This document shows positions 25,732-34,357 of a stretch of DNA of 46,440 bases, piece after piece. A program made the position numbers and the translations under genes. The number at the start of each line of letters is the position of its first letter. Within the stretch, counting starts at the first letter, position 1. The DNA comes from Flavobacteriales bacterium (lineage in GTDB: Bacteria > Bacteroidota > Bacteroidia > Flavobacteriales_D > Sanyastnellaceae), in NCBI GenBank assembly GCA_028823145.1, contig JAPKCA010000005.1, forward strand, positions 1 through 46,440, in the 5' to 3' direction. The notes beneath the pieces are model-generated. The model searched no databases and was not told the origin of the DNA. It was given only the letters and a program-made list of their open reading frames with translations.

Positions 25732-25739
25732 TACCTTCG
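25732..25739 (+). promoter_or_regulatory. Possible -7 box (TACCTTCG) for the UspA-family gene
   Basis: TACCTTCG differs by one base from TAnnTTTG and lies 23 bases before the ATG at 25763. No correctly spaced TTG; weak candidate. Confidence 0.3.
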
Positions 25740-25762
25740 CCCATAATTTGATTAACAATCTC

Positions 25763-26596
25763 ATGGCCAAGCACTGCATCCTCGTTCCTATGGATTTCAC
25801 AAGTGTTAGTGATATCGCCTTAGAACATGCATTTGTCGTAGGGAAAGCATTCAGCAGCGACATTCTTTTGCTTCATATCATCGGTTCGAAAAAAGAAATG
25901 CCTGATGCGCGCAAGCGCATGGAAGGCCTCCTAGAACGATTGGGGCAAGCTTATCCCTTTAGCTTGAGAACAGCTATTCGAATCGGGAGCATTTTCGAAG
26001 ACATTGATGACGTCGCGGTAGAGCAAGACGCCGATTTGGTCATCATGGGAACCCATGGCCTCAAGGGCATGCAGTTTATCACTGGAGGGCGATCGCTCCG
26101 CATTGTCACAAACTGCTCTACTCCATTCATCATTACCCAAGAAAAATCCATCAGGGAAAGCGGATACGATGATATCGTGGTTCCATTGGATTTACATCAA
26201 GACACCAAGCAAAAGCTTTCTACTGTGTCTGAAATGGCCGCTTATTTCAAAGGGCGCGTGCACATCATCAGCCCGGCGGAATCAGACGAGTTTTTGCAAA
26301 ATCAACTTTTGCGAAACATCGAATTTGCCAAAGAATATCTTACACAGAAGAAAATCGAATTCACAGTGAAAATCTCCGGGCACAGCGCTAGCGCTTTCGT
26401 CAAAGATGTCATTCGCTATGCAGCGGCCATTGAAGCAGATTTGATCAGCATCATGAATTTGCATGAGAAGAGCTTAATGGGCATTTTGGGGCAAAGTTAT
26501 GAGCAGCAAATCATTACCAACGAAGCTCAGGTTCCTGTACTTGTCATCAATCCGATTGAAACACGGGTGATCCGTGGTTCGGTGTTTGCCCAGTAA
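25763..26596 (+). CDS. Universal stress protein family, two tandem UspA domains
   Basis: A 277-residue cytoplasmic protein of two Usp folds. Domain 1 (1-132) begins KHCILVPMDFTSVSDIALEHAF and has the ATP-binding type sequence MGTHGLKGMQFITGGRS near residue 95, close to G-2x-G-9x-G-S/T. Domain 2 (about 135-270) begins DDIVVPLDLHQDTKQKL and ends VPVLVINPI, but its SIMNLHEKSLMGILGQSYEQ stretch lacks that glycine pattern, so it may not bind ATP. ATG 25763 is preferred to the in-frame TTG 25748 because the fold starts right after it. It is divergent from the ClC gene and converges with the phosphatase gene. Confidence 0.9.
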   Translation: MAKHCILVPMDFTSVSDIALEHAFVVGKAFSSDILLLHIIGSKKEMPDARKRMEGLLERLGQAYPFSLRTAIRIGSIFEDIDDVAVEQDADLVIMGTHGLKGMQFITGGRSLRIVTNCSTPFIITQEKSIRESGYDDIVVPLDLHQDTKQKLSTVSEMAAYFKGRVHIISPAESDEFLQNQLLRNIEFAKEYLTQKKIEFTVKISGHSASAFVKDVIRYAAAIEADLISIMNLHEKSLMGILGQSYEQQIITNEAQVPVLVINPIETRVIRGSVFAQ

Positions 26597-26599
26597 TAT

Positions 26600-28420
26600 T
26601 CAAATGCGGACCCCGATGACCAATACGTCATCGACTTGTTCTTCTGATCCTCTCCAATCATCAAAGGCTGAGGCCAAAGCCTCTTCCATGCCCGATGCGG
26701 GAAGGGATGCGATTTGAACCATCAATTCCCGGAATCTTTTTCGCATGAATTTCTTGCCATTGGGACCCCCGAATTGATCGGCAAATCCATCCGTGGCAGC
26801 AAAAACCACATCGCCCTTCACCAATTGGATGGTTTGCATTTCATACGTCTTTGTGCCGGGCTGAAAAGACGCAATGGCCATTTTGCTCGGCTTGAGCTCC
26901 TGAAGCATGCCTTTCCGCACCATATAAAGAGGGCAGTTGGCACCACTGTATTCCAGCTCCATGCGCTCACGATCAATACTGACCATTGCCAAATCCATTC
27001 CATCTTGAACGTATTCCTCGGCTTGGTCATTTTCAAACCCCTGAGGCCGCAATAGATCACAAGCGGCACGGTTCAATTGATCTAAAACCTTATCGGGTTG
27101 GGTGTAAACTTTCGTCACCCTCTCCAGGGCATGGTGCCCGATTAAACTCATAAAGGCGCCGGGCACCCCGTGTCCCGTGCAGTCCACCGCCGCAAACATT
27201 CGAATCCTCCCCACAGCGTGAAACCAGTAGAAATCTCCTGATACCACATCTCGTGGACGGTAAAAAACAGCGGCTTCTTCAAATACCAACGAACGATCCA
27301 TCGCGGTAGGCAAAATTGCTTGCTGGATTCTTTCCGCATAGTTAATGCTGTCCTTTAAATCGCCATACAAGGATTCGATGTGTGCTTTTTGACGCTCTAC
27401 CTCTGCCGTCCGCATCTGGACTTTTCCCTCCAATTCCATTTCGTTGGAGGCCAAATCATCTCGCATCTTCACAATGGCATGACCCAATGCATCGTCCTCA
27501 CTCAGCGGCACATAATCCGCTCCAAAATTTCCACCACCTACTTTCAAGGAAAATTCACGGGTTCGATTGAGGCCGTCTGCTAATCGGTTCACCGCTACAG
27601 CCATTTCGCCAATTTCATCCGACGAAATGGGCACCTCATGCTCAAGTGGTACACCTCGCCCCATGTACAGCAATGCCCGCTTCAAAGAGTTTACAGGACC
27701 TACAATGGACCGCGTCACGGCCCATGCAATGATTATTCCCAGTATCAAAACCCCCAATGCCACATTTCCCGCATACAACTGCAGCCGATCCCCTAGCGCT
27801 CCCATATCAGCTGTGGATGCTGTCAATGCATCCGTTTGCGCCTCTGACAAAGCATCAAAATGGTTGCGAATTGAAGCGGTGAACAATGGAATACTCGAAC
27901 CATCCAATGCGTAATATTCCGCATCCATCATGGCCAATGGATCATCGTAAGCCTGGAAGGACGGAAGCAATCGTGTGATTTCGATGTACGCCAAGAACAA
28001 ATGCTCGATATCGGTTTCCATTGAATCAAATCGAGCCTGAAGATCCGGACCCCACAAGGGGACCAAATGACGAATTGAAGCCAATTTCTCCGGAACCTCC
28101 TCATCCATCAAATGCAATAAATTCAATTTTTCCGGGTCCTTCGGGCCGGATTGCACCGAAATCCAATGCCGTATCAAAATACGCGTTTCAGAAACTGACC
28201 GATCCAAATCATCCAATGACTGGATGCTCGGCGTCAAAACCCCATCAATGTGTTGCCCCAATCCTCGACTCTCCTCCAGGGTATGGCGTGTCAATAAAAC
28301 CAACGCACCAACGGCAACCCCGAATAAGCCAAATCCAAGAGAAATGCGCCATCCAATGCCCCATTTACCTCGTTTTTGGCCCAACTCCGTTGTCGGAGAA
28401 GTGCTTCCGTTGCGAATCAT
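26600..28420 (-). CDS. Membrane HAMP-domain SpoIIE/RsbU-type PP2C phosphatase
   Basis: A 606-residue signalling protein. Order: short cytoplasmic start, membrane helix (about 23-44), a periplasmic mostly helical sensor region (45-215), second helix (about 216-236), HAMP (about 237-290), coiled coil (about 320-370, LEGKVQMRTAEVERQKAHIE), and a PP2C/SpoIIE phosphatase domain from about 385. Metal-binding acids are intact: VVSGDFYWF (Asp396), DCTGHGVPGAFMS (Asp413), DGMDLAMVSI, ATDGFADQFGG (Asp544) and QVDDVLVIG. It should dephosphorylate a serine or threonine phosphoprotein, typically an anti-sigma-factor antagonist, but no STAS or anti-sigma gene is in the window. It is the last gene of the yfiR-TPR-phosphatase run. 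Confidence 0.92.
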   Translation of the reverse strand: MIRNGSTSPTTELGQKRGKWGIGWRISLGFGLFGVAVGALVLLTRHTLEESRGLGQHIDGVLTPSIQSLDDLDRSVSETRILIRHWISVQSGPKDPEKLNLLHLMDEEVPEKLASIRHLVPLWGPDLQARFDSMETDIEHLFLAYIEITRLLPSFQAYDDPLAMMDAEYYALDGSSIPLFTASIRNHFDALSEAQTDALTASTADMGALGDRLQLYAGNVALGVLILGIIIAWAVTRSIVGPVNSLKRALLYMGRGVPLEHEVPISSDEIGEMAVAVNRLADGLNRTREFSLKVGGGNFGADYVPLSEDDALGHAIVKMRDDLASNEMELEGKVQMRTAEVERQKAHIESLYGDLKDSINYAERIQQAILPTAMDRSLVFEEAAVFYRPRDVVSGDFYWFHAVGRIRMFAAVDCTGHGVPGAFMSLIGHHALERVTKVYTQPDKVLDQLNRAACDLLRPQGFENDQAEEYVQDGMDLAMVSIDRERMELEYSGANCPLYMVRKGMLQELKPSKMAIASFQPGTKTYEMQTIQLVKGDVVFAATDGFADQFGGPNGKKFMRKRFRELMVQIASLPASGMEEALASAFDDWRGSEEQVDDVLVIGVRI

Positions 28421-28462
28421 GTTGGCAATTTAACGCGAGAACCTGAGGCTATGGCGTATACA

Positions 28463-29371
28463 TCATGGACGTTTTTCAATCAACCGGTCGATCGCATCAC
28501 GGTAGCGGGAAGATTCTTCCTGTTGACTCAACGCATAATGGATGGTCATCAAGCCTTTCAATGTCTCTAGTCGATTTGGCTTGAGTAAATGAGCCGCTTC
28601 CATGACCGGCAATGCTTGTTCAAACAAACCAACACAAGCTTCTTGAATCTCCATGAGCTCAAACATGGACGTTTCATGGTTAATCCGCTTCAATTGACGG
28701 ACGCCTTGGTTGTATAGGGTGATCGCCAAATTGTAACGTCCCGGATAATCCTTTGGGACCAATTCCAATGCCACTGAATAATGTGCGACAGAGCGTTCAA
28801 ACAGGATGGTTTCCAATGCTAAATCCCGTCCCTCCTGTCGGTCCAGCAGCAGTCCATTGGCCTGCCCCAAATACCTATACAAATCTGCCTTTTGTCCCGT
28901 GACGTTGGCCATCGGGTCCAAATTCAAAATAATGGCCTCGTACCTTCCAAACAAAGCCAGCGCTTCTTCATCCGATCCCTCCGTAAACCCTTCGATTCGA
29001 TCAATGGCATCCCGGAAAAAACTGCGTGCCAAAAAATCCAATGCCGCACGAATGAGTGCGTCATCTTCCCGATTTGGCCCCATAGACAAGGCGCGATCCA
29101 AACTATGGACAGCCCCCAGTCGTTCCGGTGCATTTAATTCACTGCTTCCCGATGCTTTGTGCAACTCCTTTTGAACATATCCCAGGACATACCACGCATG
29201 TGAGTCAGCTTGCCAAGGCATCTTTTTCACCTCCGGTTCTAGTATGATTAACGCTTGCGCCCAATCTCCACGCTGACCCAATGCCACCGCACGGTCCACC
29301 GGGGATTGCTGTCCGAAGACTGCAGTCGAGCAAACGACAAAACACATCATCAGAAAAGATTTGACACTCAT
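28463..29371 (-). CDS. Secreted TPR-like repeat protein
   Basis: A 302-residue protein with signal peptide MSVKSFLMMCFVVCSTAVFGQQ followed by helical repeats of TPR/Sel1 type, clearest at VDRAVALGQRGDWAQALIILEPEVKKMP, SVAHYSVALELVPKDYPGRYNLAITLYNQG and ACVGLFEQALPVMEAAHLLKPNRLETLKGLMTIHYALSQQEESS. It is probably a periplasmic scaffold; no enzyme motif is visible. The ATG at 29371 overlaps the stop of the YfiR-like gene (ATGA), and the phosphatase gene begins 42 bases after its own stop. Such coupling suggests that all three work together, perhaps linking the periplasmic YfiR-like protein to the phosphatase sensor. Confidence 0.82.
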   Translation of the reverse strand: MSVKSFLMMCFVVCSTAVFGQQSPVDRAVALGQRGDWAQALIILEPEVKKMPWQADSHAWYVLGYVQKELHKASGSSELNAPERLGAVHSLDRALSMGPNREDDALIRAALDFLARSFFRDAIDRIEGFTEGSDEEALALFGRYEAIILNLDPMANVTGQKADLYRYLGQANGLLLDRQEGRDLALETILFERSVAHYSVALELVPKDYPGRYNLAITLYNQGVRQLKRINHETSMFELMEIQEACVGLFEQALPVMEAAHLLKPNRLETLKGLMTIHYALSQQEESSRYRDAIDRLIEKRP

Positions 29372-29973
29372 TGAACCGATTTTACTGCCCAAGACATGAT
29401 CCTATTCCCAATCAACACCCCCCTTTCTGCTGCTTTCTCGGCATTGATTTCATAGCGCATGAGATGACCCACGGCAACAAAATTGATCAATGCTCCTCTG
29501 TCCAAAGCAGACTCTGAATTCGCTACCAAAAGCACAGGGTCATTCGCAATTCGTTCGGCCAACGCTTCCAAATTTATTCCTTCCAACTCAGCATAGATCA
29601 AGTGAGCAAATACATCTGCCGCAAGCGCATCAGACGAGGAGTAGTATACAATTTCCAATGATTGAGCCCCTATGAATTTTAGAGCATATTTATCGACCAA
29701 CTCATCAAACAACCGCTCATTGCCAATGATGGCCATGCGAAAAGGGCCTGATTTGACCTCTTCAGGCCATTCGTTCGCAGCGGCAAAATGAAACAAGAAG
29801 TTGGCCTTCATGATGGCCTGGGTATCGGCATCGTCGATTGCCCCCCCCTGCTGCTGCGGCACAAGCACCCAGCCGACAATCAATACCATGATTGCTGAGC
29901 ACAGGCCAACCATTGTTCGCATTTTCAGCGAACGCCTGAGGCCGAATTGCTTATGCTTGGGCGCCATGCTCAT
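29368..29973 (-). CDS. YfiR-family (DUF4154) periplasmic protein
   Basis: A 201-residue protein with a membrane/signal segment (MVGLCSAIMVLIVGWVLV, about 21-38). It then shows the YfiR pattern: MKANFLFHFAAANEWPEE, GPFRMAIIGNERLFDELV, SLEIVYYSSSDALAADVFAHLIYA, DPVLLVANSESALDRGALINFV and MRYEINAEKAAERGVLIGNRIMSWA. In Pseudomonas YfiR is a periplasmic repressor of the HAMP-containing diguanylate cyclase YfiN. Here the downstream HAMP protein has a PP2C output. A G8 tract lies just after the signal segment. ATG 29973 is preferred to a TTG at 29979. The gene begins 9 bases after the ferritin stop, so it may share that transcript. Confidence 0.85.
   Translation of the reverse strand: MSMAPKHKQFGLRRSLKMRTMVGLCSAIMVLIVGWVLVPQQQGGAIDDADTQAIMKANFLFHFAAANEWPEEVKSGPFRMAIIGNERLFDELVDKYALKFIGAQSLEIVYYSSSDALAADVFAHLIYAELEGINLEALAERIANDPVLLVANSESALDRGALINFVAVGHLMRYEINAEKAAERGVLIGNRIMSWAVKSVQ
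29841..29848 (-). repeat. G8 homopolymer tract in the YfiR-like gene
   Basis: Eight G on the coding strand directly after three CAG codons, encoding Gln-Gln-Gln-Gly-Gly at residues 40-44, just past the signal segment. A one-base slip would abolish the protein. Confidence 0.85.
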
Positions 29974-29982
29974 GCACAAAAA

Positions 29983-30486
29983 TCAATTGGCTGATTCTTT
30001 ACCAAGTCCAACTATATCCCGATCAAACAAATAAAGCGCCCCGCGATCTCCGCCAGCTAAGGCCAATTTATCCAATAACATCCGAGCCATAGATTCTTCC
30101 TCTATTTGCTCAGCTACATACCACTGCATGAAATTATACGTCGTGTAATCCTTGATGCTGAGGCATTGATCGACTACCGAATTGATGCTGGCAGTGACCG
30201 AGGTTTCATGAGCCAAAATGGATCGGAAAATTGCTTCGACACCATCATATGTCTCCACAGGCGCTTCCAGCGCTGGAACATTGGCCAACCCACCGCGTTC
30301 GTTGACAAACTGCATCAATTTAAGCATGTGCATACGCTCTTCTTCAGCTTGGGCATAGAGAAAGGTTGCTGTACCATCAAACCCATTTGTTTCCGCCCAT
30401 ACAGCCATCGCTAAATAGGTGTGGGAACTTTGGGCTTCGAGCTTGATTTGCTCATTGAGTGCTGTGGCTATTTGTTCGTGAAGCAT
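29983..30486 (-). CDS. ftnA: Ferritin (non-heme, FtnA-like)
   Basis: Iron-storage protein that oxidises Fe2+ and deposits it in a 24-subunit shell. The 167-residue four-helix protein shows ferroxidase ligands in the expected places: Glu in LNEQIKLEAQSSHTYLAM, the helix YAQAEEERMHMLKLM (Glu-Glu-x-x-His), ILAHETSVTASINSVVD, and FMQWYVAEQIEEESMARMLLDKL. No heme-binding methionine of the bacterioferritin type is apparent. ATG 30486 is preferred over an in-frame TTG at 30495. Upstream lies the GbsR-type gene; a TAACTTCG sequence (minus strand, 30510-30503) is a weak promoter candidate. The YfiR-like gene follows after 9 bases. Confidence 0.94.
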   Translation of the reverse strand: MLHEQIATALNEQIKLEAQSSHTYLAMAVWAETNGFDGTATFLYAQAEEERMHMLKLMQFVNERGGLANVPALEAPVETYDGVEAIFRSILAHETSVTASINSVVDQCLSIKDYTTYNFMQWYVAEQIEEESMARMLLDKLALAGGDRGALYLFDRDIVGLGKESAN

Positions 30487-30541
30487 GGGAGGCAATTTAA
30501 TCCGAAGTTAAGGTTTCCTTTTTTTCGTTTTGGAGTCGCAA

Positions 30542-31078
30542 TCAATTTCTTCGCAAACTGCGGAGGAACCATTGCTCCCACCACCGTTCGTCTTCTAAAA
30601 GAACACGAGACATAATAGTGTCAACGGCTTGAGCTTGCTCCGTTATCGCTTGCAACGTTTGTGCCAAACCCCGTGCATTGGGCTCATCGCAATGGTCTTT
30701 CCACGATGCCGACCAATCACTCAAGCTCAGAAGAGGCTGAAGTTCTCGTTTTCTTCGTTCCCGGGCAATGCAAATCATCATCTGCCATGGATCTTTTTCA
30801 GCCAAAAACGTGACCTGCCGCGTTCCCATCACTTTCAGGGAATAAACCAATCCCCATTCCACCAATCCCTGCAATTGGGTGTGTGCACTGCCACGACTTA
30901 AATCCAATGCGTCCATGACGTCATCCGTTGTCACGGGTTTCGCATGAGAAAGGAGCAAACCATGAATGGAGGCCATGGCCGGAGGAATCCCCCATGAGGA
31001 GGCCGCCTCACGCCAATGGGCAATGAATTCTTTCCGGATTTCTTCGAAATCCTTCCTCGATGAATGAGCGCGCTGCAA
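30542..31078 (-). CDS. GbsR/MarR-family transcriptional regulator
   Basis: A 178-residue winged-helix protein. Typical GbsR-like features: EEIRKEFIAHWREAASSWGIPPAMASIHGLLLSHAKPVTTDDVMDALDLSRGSAHTQLQGLVEWGLVYSL (about 12-82), the helix-turn-helix being LDLSRGSAHTQLQGLVEWGL, then the wing MGTRQVTFLAEKDPWQM and a helical dimerisation region. No ATG is available near the N-terminus, so the start is taken as TTG 31078, just after the oxidoreductase stop at 31088. It is the third gene of the kbl-oxidoreductase run and may control it; B. subtilis GbsR senses choline, but no betaine genes are present here. Confidence 0.87.
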   Translation of the reverse strand: MQRAHSSRKDFEEIRKEFIAHWREAASSWGIPPAMASIHGLLLSHAKPVTTDDVMDALDLSRGSAHTQLQGLVEWGLVYSLKVMGTRQVTFLAEKDPWQMMICIARERRKRELQPLLSLSDWSASWKDHCDEPNARGLAQTLQAITEQAQAVDTIMSRVLLEDERWWEQWFLRSLRRN

Positions 31079-31087
31079 GGTTCTTTT

Positions 31088-32155
31088 TCAGTTTTTTGTG
31101 AAACTACGAAACCTCTGGGGTCTAACCTCATCCGGGACTTGAAAATCAGGATTCAACGCACTTTCTACCACCCAACGTGCAGTTCTTGGCCCAATCAACA
31201 CGCCCCTTGTTCCCCAACCATTGCAAACCACATACCACGGATCATCATAGGATAGTGGACCGACAAGTGGACGCCGATCTGGACTTGCTGGCCGCAAACC
31301 TCCAAGATGCTGTTCGATATGATCTTTCCGAAACGGTTCCCCTGTTCGAGCAAGATTGACCTTTTCAACCAACTCATCTGCTGAAGACGCGAACGTTGTG
31401 GAGTCCACAACATCCCACCGGTAAGTTGATCCTACGCGCAACGAGCCATCCCCCAACGGCATGGCCCATGTGGCATTGTTCACGGTTTCGGAACCCAAAT
31501 CCTCCGTTGGACGAACCGTGATGACTTCGCCATGATTCGGACGCACTTCTAGTCCGAAGCGTTTCAAATCTTGCACAGCACCAACCCCACGGCAATCAAT
31601 GACACGATCAAATCCATTCGGACAACCATCCTTAAATTCCCAGGTCCTTTTCTCCCACTGTTCCGAAGATTTCCATGCTGCTCGACTCGATTCTATCAGC
31701 AATTGAACATCTACCCAACCTGCTTCCCGGATGCGCCCTGCTCCATGAGGTGCCTCGACCGATGCATGCCAATCCCCCGGAGTGCACCGTTCGATGAATT
31801 CGGAAACGGGATGCCTCTGAGCGATCCTGTCATCCCATGCATCCGCATAGGCCACATCTGGAAAGATGCGCAACAAGGGAGTCACTCGCCAAAATGTTTG
31901 ATTCAGCTCTTTTTCCAATTCGGTATAACAAGCCTTGGCCTCCTCCACGTGCTGTCTTGCATCCCAAACCGGCAATATCCGGCGAAAGGAAACTGGATTG
32001 AACATCCCAGCAGCCACATCTGATGCTCCTGGTGAGCCATTGCCCCATTGAACAAATGACACGCCGCGACGGTGCAATTCCCGCGTGATCAAGGTGCCGG
32101 CCAATCCATCACCGATGACCAAAATCCGAGGCGTCGTTTGGTTCTTTCCCGGCAT
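31088..32155 (-). CDS. FAD-dependent DAO-family oxidoreductase (DadA/glycine-oxidase-like)
   Basis: A 355-residue cytoplasmic flavoenzyme. N-terminal Rossmann motif RILVIGDGLAGTLITRELHRRG (GDGLAG replaces the usual GxGxxG), then GASDVAAGMFNPVSFRR, typical of DAO/ThiO relatives, a middle substrate domain, DRVIDCRGVGA, LEVRPNHGEVITVRP, SLRVGSTYRWD, and the C-terminal FAD contact GGLRPASPDRRPLVGPL followed by VVCNGWGTRGVLIGPRTARWV. Such enzymes oxidise amino acids or N-methyl amines; the substrate is unknown. Its ATG shares one base with the kbl stop (TGATG), so it is translationally coupled and may act on glycine or a related amine from threonine breakdown (inference). An in-frame TTG lies one codon upstream. 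Confidence 0.85.
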   Translation of the reverse strand: MPGKNQTTPRILVIGDGLAGTLITRELHRRGVSFVQWGNGSPGASDVAAGMFNPVSFRRILPVWDARQHVEEAKACYTELEKELNQTFWRVTPLLRIFPDVAYADAWDDRIAQRHPVSEFIERCTPGDWHASVEAPHGAGRIREAGWVDVQLLIESSRAAWKSSEQWEKRTWEFKDGCPNGFDRVIDCRGVGAVQDLKRFGLEVRPNHGEVITVRPTEDLGSETVNNATWAMPLGDGSLRVGSTYRWDVVDSTTFASSADELVEKVNLARTGEPFRKDHIEQHLGGLRPASPDRRPLVGPLSYDDPWYVVCNGWGTRGVLIGPRTARWVVESALNPDFQVPDEVRPQRFRSFTKN

Positions 32156-33357
32156 CAAACCGATTCCAAAACTCCCAATTCGCGTCCCACCTTTTCAAAC
32201 GCATTGATGGCCTGATCCAAATGCTCCACCGTGTGCGCAGCGGACAGCTGAACACGAATGCGTGCTTGATCCTTCGGCACAACAGGGTAGAAGAATCCAA
32301 TCACATAAATGCCTTCTTCCAACAACCGATTGGACATCACTTGCGACAACTTGGCATCTCCGAGCATCACAGGAACAATCGCTGATTCCCCGTCCTTAAA
32401 GGGCAAACCAACTCTTGCCATGCCCTTCTTGAAATAGGCTGTATTGGATTCCAATTTGTCCCGAAGTTCTGTCGACTCCTCTAACATATTAAAGACTTCA
32501 AGAGATGCCCCAACAATGCTCGGTGCCAAACTATTCGAAAACAAATATGGCCGTGACCGTTGGCGAAGCATCTCGATGATTTCCTTTCTGCCGGTAGTAA
32601 ATCCACCCATTGCCCCTCCCATCGCCTTTCCAAGGGTTCCCGTAATGATGTCAACCCGACCCAACGCGTTGCGAAGTTCAATGCTGCCGCGACCTGTTTT
32701 TCCAATAAATCCTGTTGCATGGCACTCATCTACCATGACCAAGGCATCATACTGATCAGCTAAGTCGCAAATTTTATCAATCTGAGCTACATACCCATCC
32801 ATCGAAAATACCCCGTCGGTCACAATGATTTTAAATCGATGACCCGCTTGGGAAGCCAATTTCAATTGAGCCTCCAAGTCCGCCATGTCGTTGTTGGCAT
32901 ACCGGTACCGCGCCGCCTTACATAACCGGACACCATCAATGATGCTCGCGTGATTCAATGAGTCTGAAATGATCGCATCTTCCTTCCCTAAAAGCGGCTC
33001 AAAGACGCCGCCATTCGCATCAAAAGCAGCCGCGTACAAAATGGTGTCTTCCGTATGATGAAACGATGCGATTCTAGCCTCCAATTCCTTGTGAATGTCC
33101 TGGGTGCCACAAATGAACCGAACGCTTGACATCCCAAAACCATGGGAGTCAATAGCCCGTTTCGCAGCATCTATAACACGCGGATGACTGCTCAAGCCCA
33201 AGTAGTTGTTCGCGCAAAAATTCAATACGTTGGATCCATTGGTCAAGGTGATTTCAGCATCCTGGGGGCCGGAAATAACCCGCTCATGTTTGAACAATCC
33301 CGCGGCTTCAATACTGGCCAATTCATCCTTTAGGTAATCCCCAATTTTTCCGTACAT
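32155..33357 (-). CDS. kbl: Glycine C-acetyltransferase (2-amino-3-ketobutyrate CoA ligase)
   Basis: PLP enzyme that splits 2-amino-3-ketobutyrate with CoA into glycine and acetyl-CoA, the second step of threonine catabolism. The 400-residue protein matches Kbl closely: [52 protein letters not shown]-type segment (here [16 protein letters not shown], near 209-224), and the PLP lysine in [15 protein letters not shown] (Lys244), followed by [22 protein letters not shown]. Threonine dehydrogenase (tdh), the usual partner, is not adjacent; the DAO-family gene follows instead. Its 5' leader is AT-rich with a T9 run on the plus strand (33385-33393). Confidence 0.94.
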   Translation of the reverse strand: MYGKIGDYLKDELASIEAAGLFKHERVISGPQDAEITLTNGSNVLNFCANNYLGLSSHPRVIDAAKRAIDSHGFGMSSVRFICGTQDIHKELEARIASFHHTEDTILYAAAFDANGGVFEPLLGKEDAIISDSLNHASIIDGVRLCKAARYRYANNDMADLEAQLKLASQAGHRFKIIVTDGVFSMDGYVAQIDKICDLADQYDALVMVDECHATGFIGKTGRGSIELRNALGRVDIITGTLGKAMGGAMGGFTTGRKEIIEMLRQRSRPYLFSNSLAPSIVGASLEVFNMLEESTELRDKLESNTAYFKKGMARVGLPFKDGESAIVPVMLGDAKLSQVMSNRLLEEGIYVIGFFYPVVPKDQARIRVQLSAAHTVEHLDQAINAFEKVGRELGVLESV

Positions 33358-33403
33358 TTTTTCAATTTAAAATGAAAGTAATCCTTTTTTTTTCAGATCA
33401 CCA

Positions 33404-33411
33404 CAAAATTA
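33404..33411 (-). promoter_or_regulatory. Possible -7 box (TAATTTTG) for kbl
   Basis: TAATTTTG on the minus strand fits TAnnTTTG and lies 46 bases before the kbl ATG. A TTTG at 33431-33428 is 16 bases upstream, slightly closer than usual and inside the end of the carboxypeptidase gene. It would give kbl-oxidoreductase-regulator its own transcript. Confidence 0.4.
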
Positions 33412-33419
33412 GTTCAAAT

Positions 33420-34289
33420 TCATCCCGCAAATGTGGGCCATGCTGAACCAAGCACCACAGGCCGATTCTTTCGTCCATGGCCTATAGGCAATCCCCATTC
33501 CACCTGTTTTTCAGAAGGGAAATGCTCGGCAACCATTGCTTTGATGTCCTGTCCAAATGGATTATCCGTCGCCTGTCCACAAGCAATCGTGTTGTCCTGT
33601 AAATCCGAAAATGAACCCAGCAGCAAACCATGCACCTTTTCAAAAACGCCTGCCAACCGAAGAGCCAAGAACATGCGATCGATGTGGTAAAGGAATTCAT
33701 CCAAGTCCTCAAGCAATAGCCAACAACCGGAAACATTTGGGAAGTATGGTGTCCCCAACAAACTGTAGAGAACACTCAAATTGCCCCCGATAACTGGAAC
33801 CCCATCCCGCGAATGATCTGCCTTTAAAAGCGACCAAATTTCTTCCCTATGAGCTTTTTCAGTCATCGCATACGTCCCTGCCATAGGTGCATGCAAAGAT
33901 GCCACTCCCTGTCGGTCTGCCCACGCATGGAGAGCTGTGATGTCACTGAACCCCACAATCCATTTAGGGTCTCGCCTGAATGCCTCTGCGTCGAGTAGCG
34001 GCAAAATTCGCCCGCAACCGTATCCTCCGCGTAGCACCCAGATAGCGCGTATTTCCGGGTCCCCGAAACCCTGATTCAAGCATGCTGCTCGATGTTCATC
34101 GGTTCCGCCGAATTGGCCATCTCGGGAAGTTATTCCAGCGGGAATGACCGGTAAAAAACCCGCAGATTCAACAGTTTCGATTGCCAATTTTAGCAATTCT
34201 TCCGTGGCAAATCGCGCCGGTGCAGCCAGCATGATTGGATCACCAGGAAGCAATCTAGAAGGGAATTGACGTGACTGACTTGTGCGCAT
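33420..34289 (-). CDS. LD-carboxypeptidase, S66 family (LdcA/MccF-like)
   Basis: A 289-residue serine peptidase of family S66; LdcA trims the terminal D-Ala from murein tetrapeptides during recycling, and MccF relatives inactivate microcin C. Visible: LLPGDPIMLAAPARFATEELL, RAIWVLRGGYGCGRILPLLD, nucleophile in IVGFSDITALHAW (Ser), LHAPMAGTYA, GGNLSVLYSLLGTPYFP, LLLEDLDEFLYHIDRML (Glu), and the histidine in GLPIGHGRKNRPVVLG. All three catalytic residues are present. No signal peptide, so cytoplasmic. It lies 62 bases upstream of kbl on the same strand and is divergent from metG. Recycling is more likely than immunity, since no microcin-like gene is near. Confidence 0.9.
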   Translation of the reverse strand: MRTSQSRQFPSRLLPGDPIMLAAPARFATEELLKLAIETVESAGFLPVIPAGITSRDGQFGGTDEHRAACLNQGFGDPEIRAIWVLRGGYGCGRILPLLDAEAFRRDPKWIVGFSDITALHAWADRQGVASLHAPMAGTYAMTEKAHREEIWSLLKADHSRDGVPVIGGNLSVLYSLLGTPYFPNVSGCWLLLEDLDEFLYHIDRMFLALRLAGVFEKVHGLLLGSFSDLQDNTIACGQATDNPFGQDIKAMVAEHFPSEKQVEWGLPIGHGRKNRPVVLGSAWPTFAG

Positions 34290-34357
34290 CCATGCAATAT
34301 GGCCATTGATCCCGGAATTTGAGCGAAATTCGCACCACCTTTTTGATTCAACTGTTC

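Noticed and set aside
33385-33393. T9 run upstream of kbl as a terminator
   Set aside because: No GC-rich stem precedes it on either strand; more likely an AT-rich leader.
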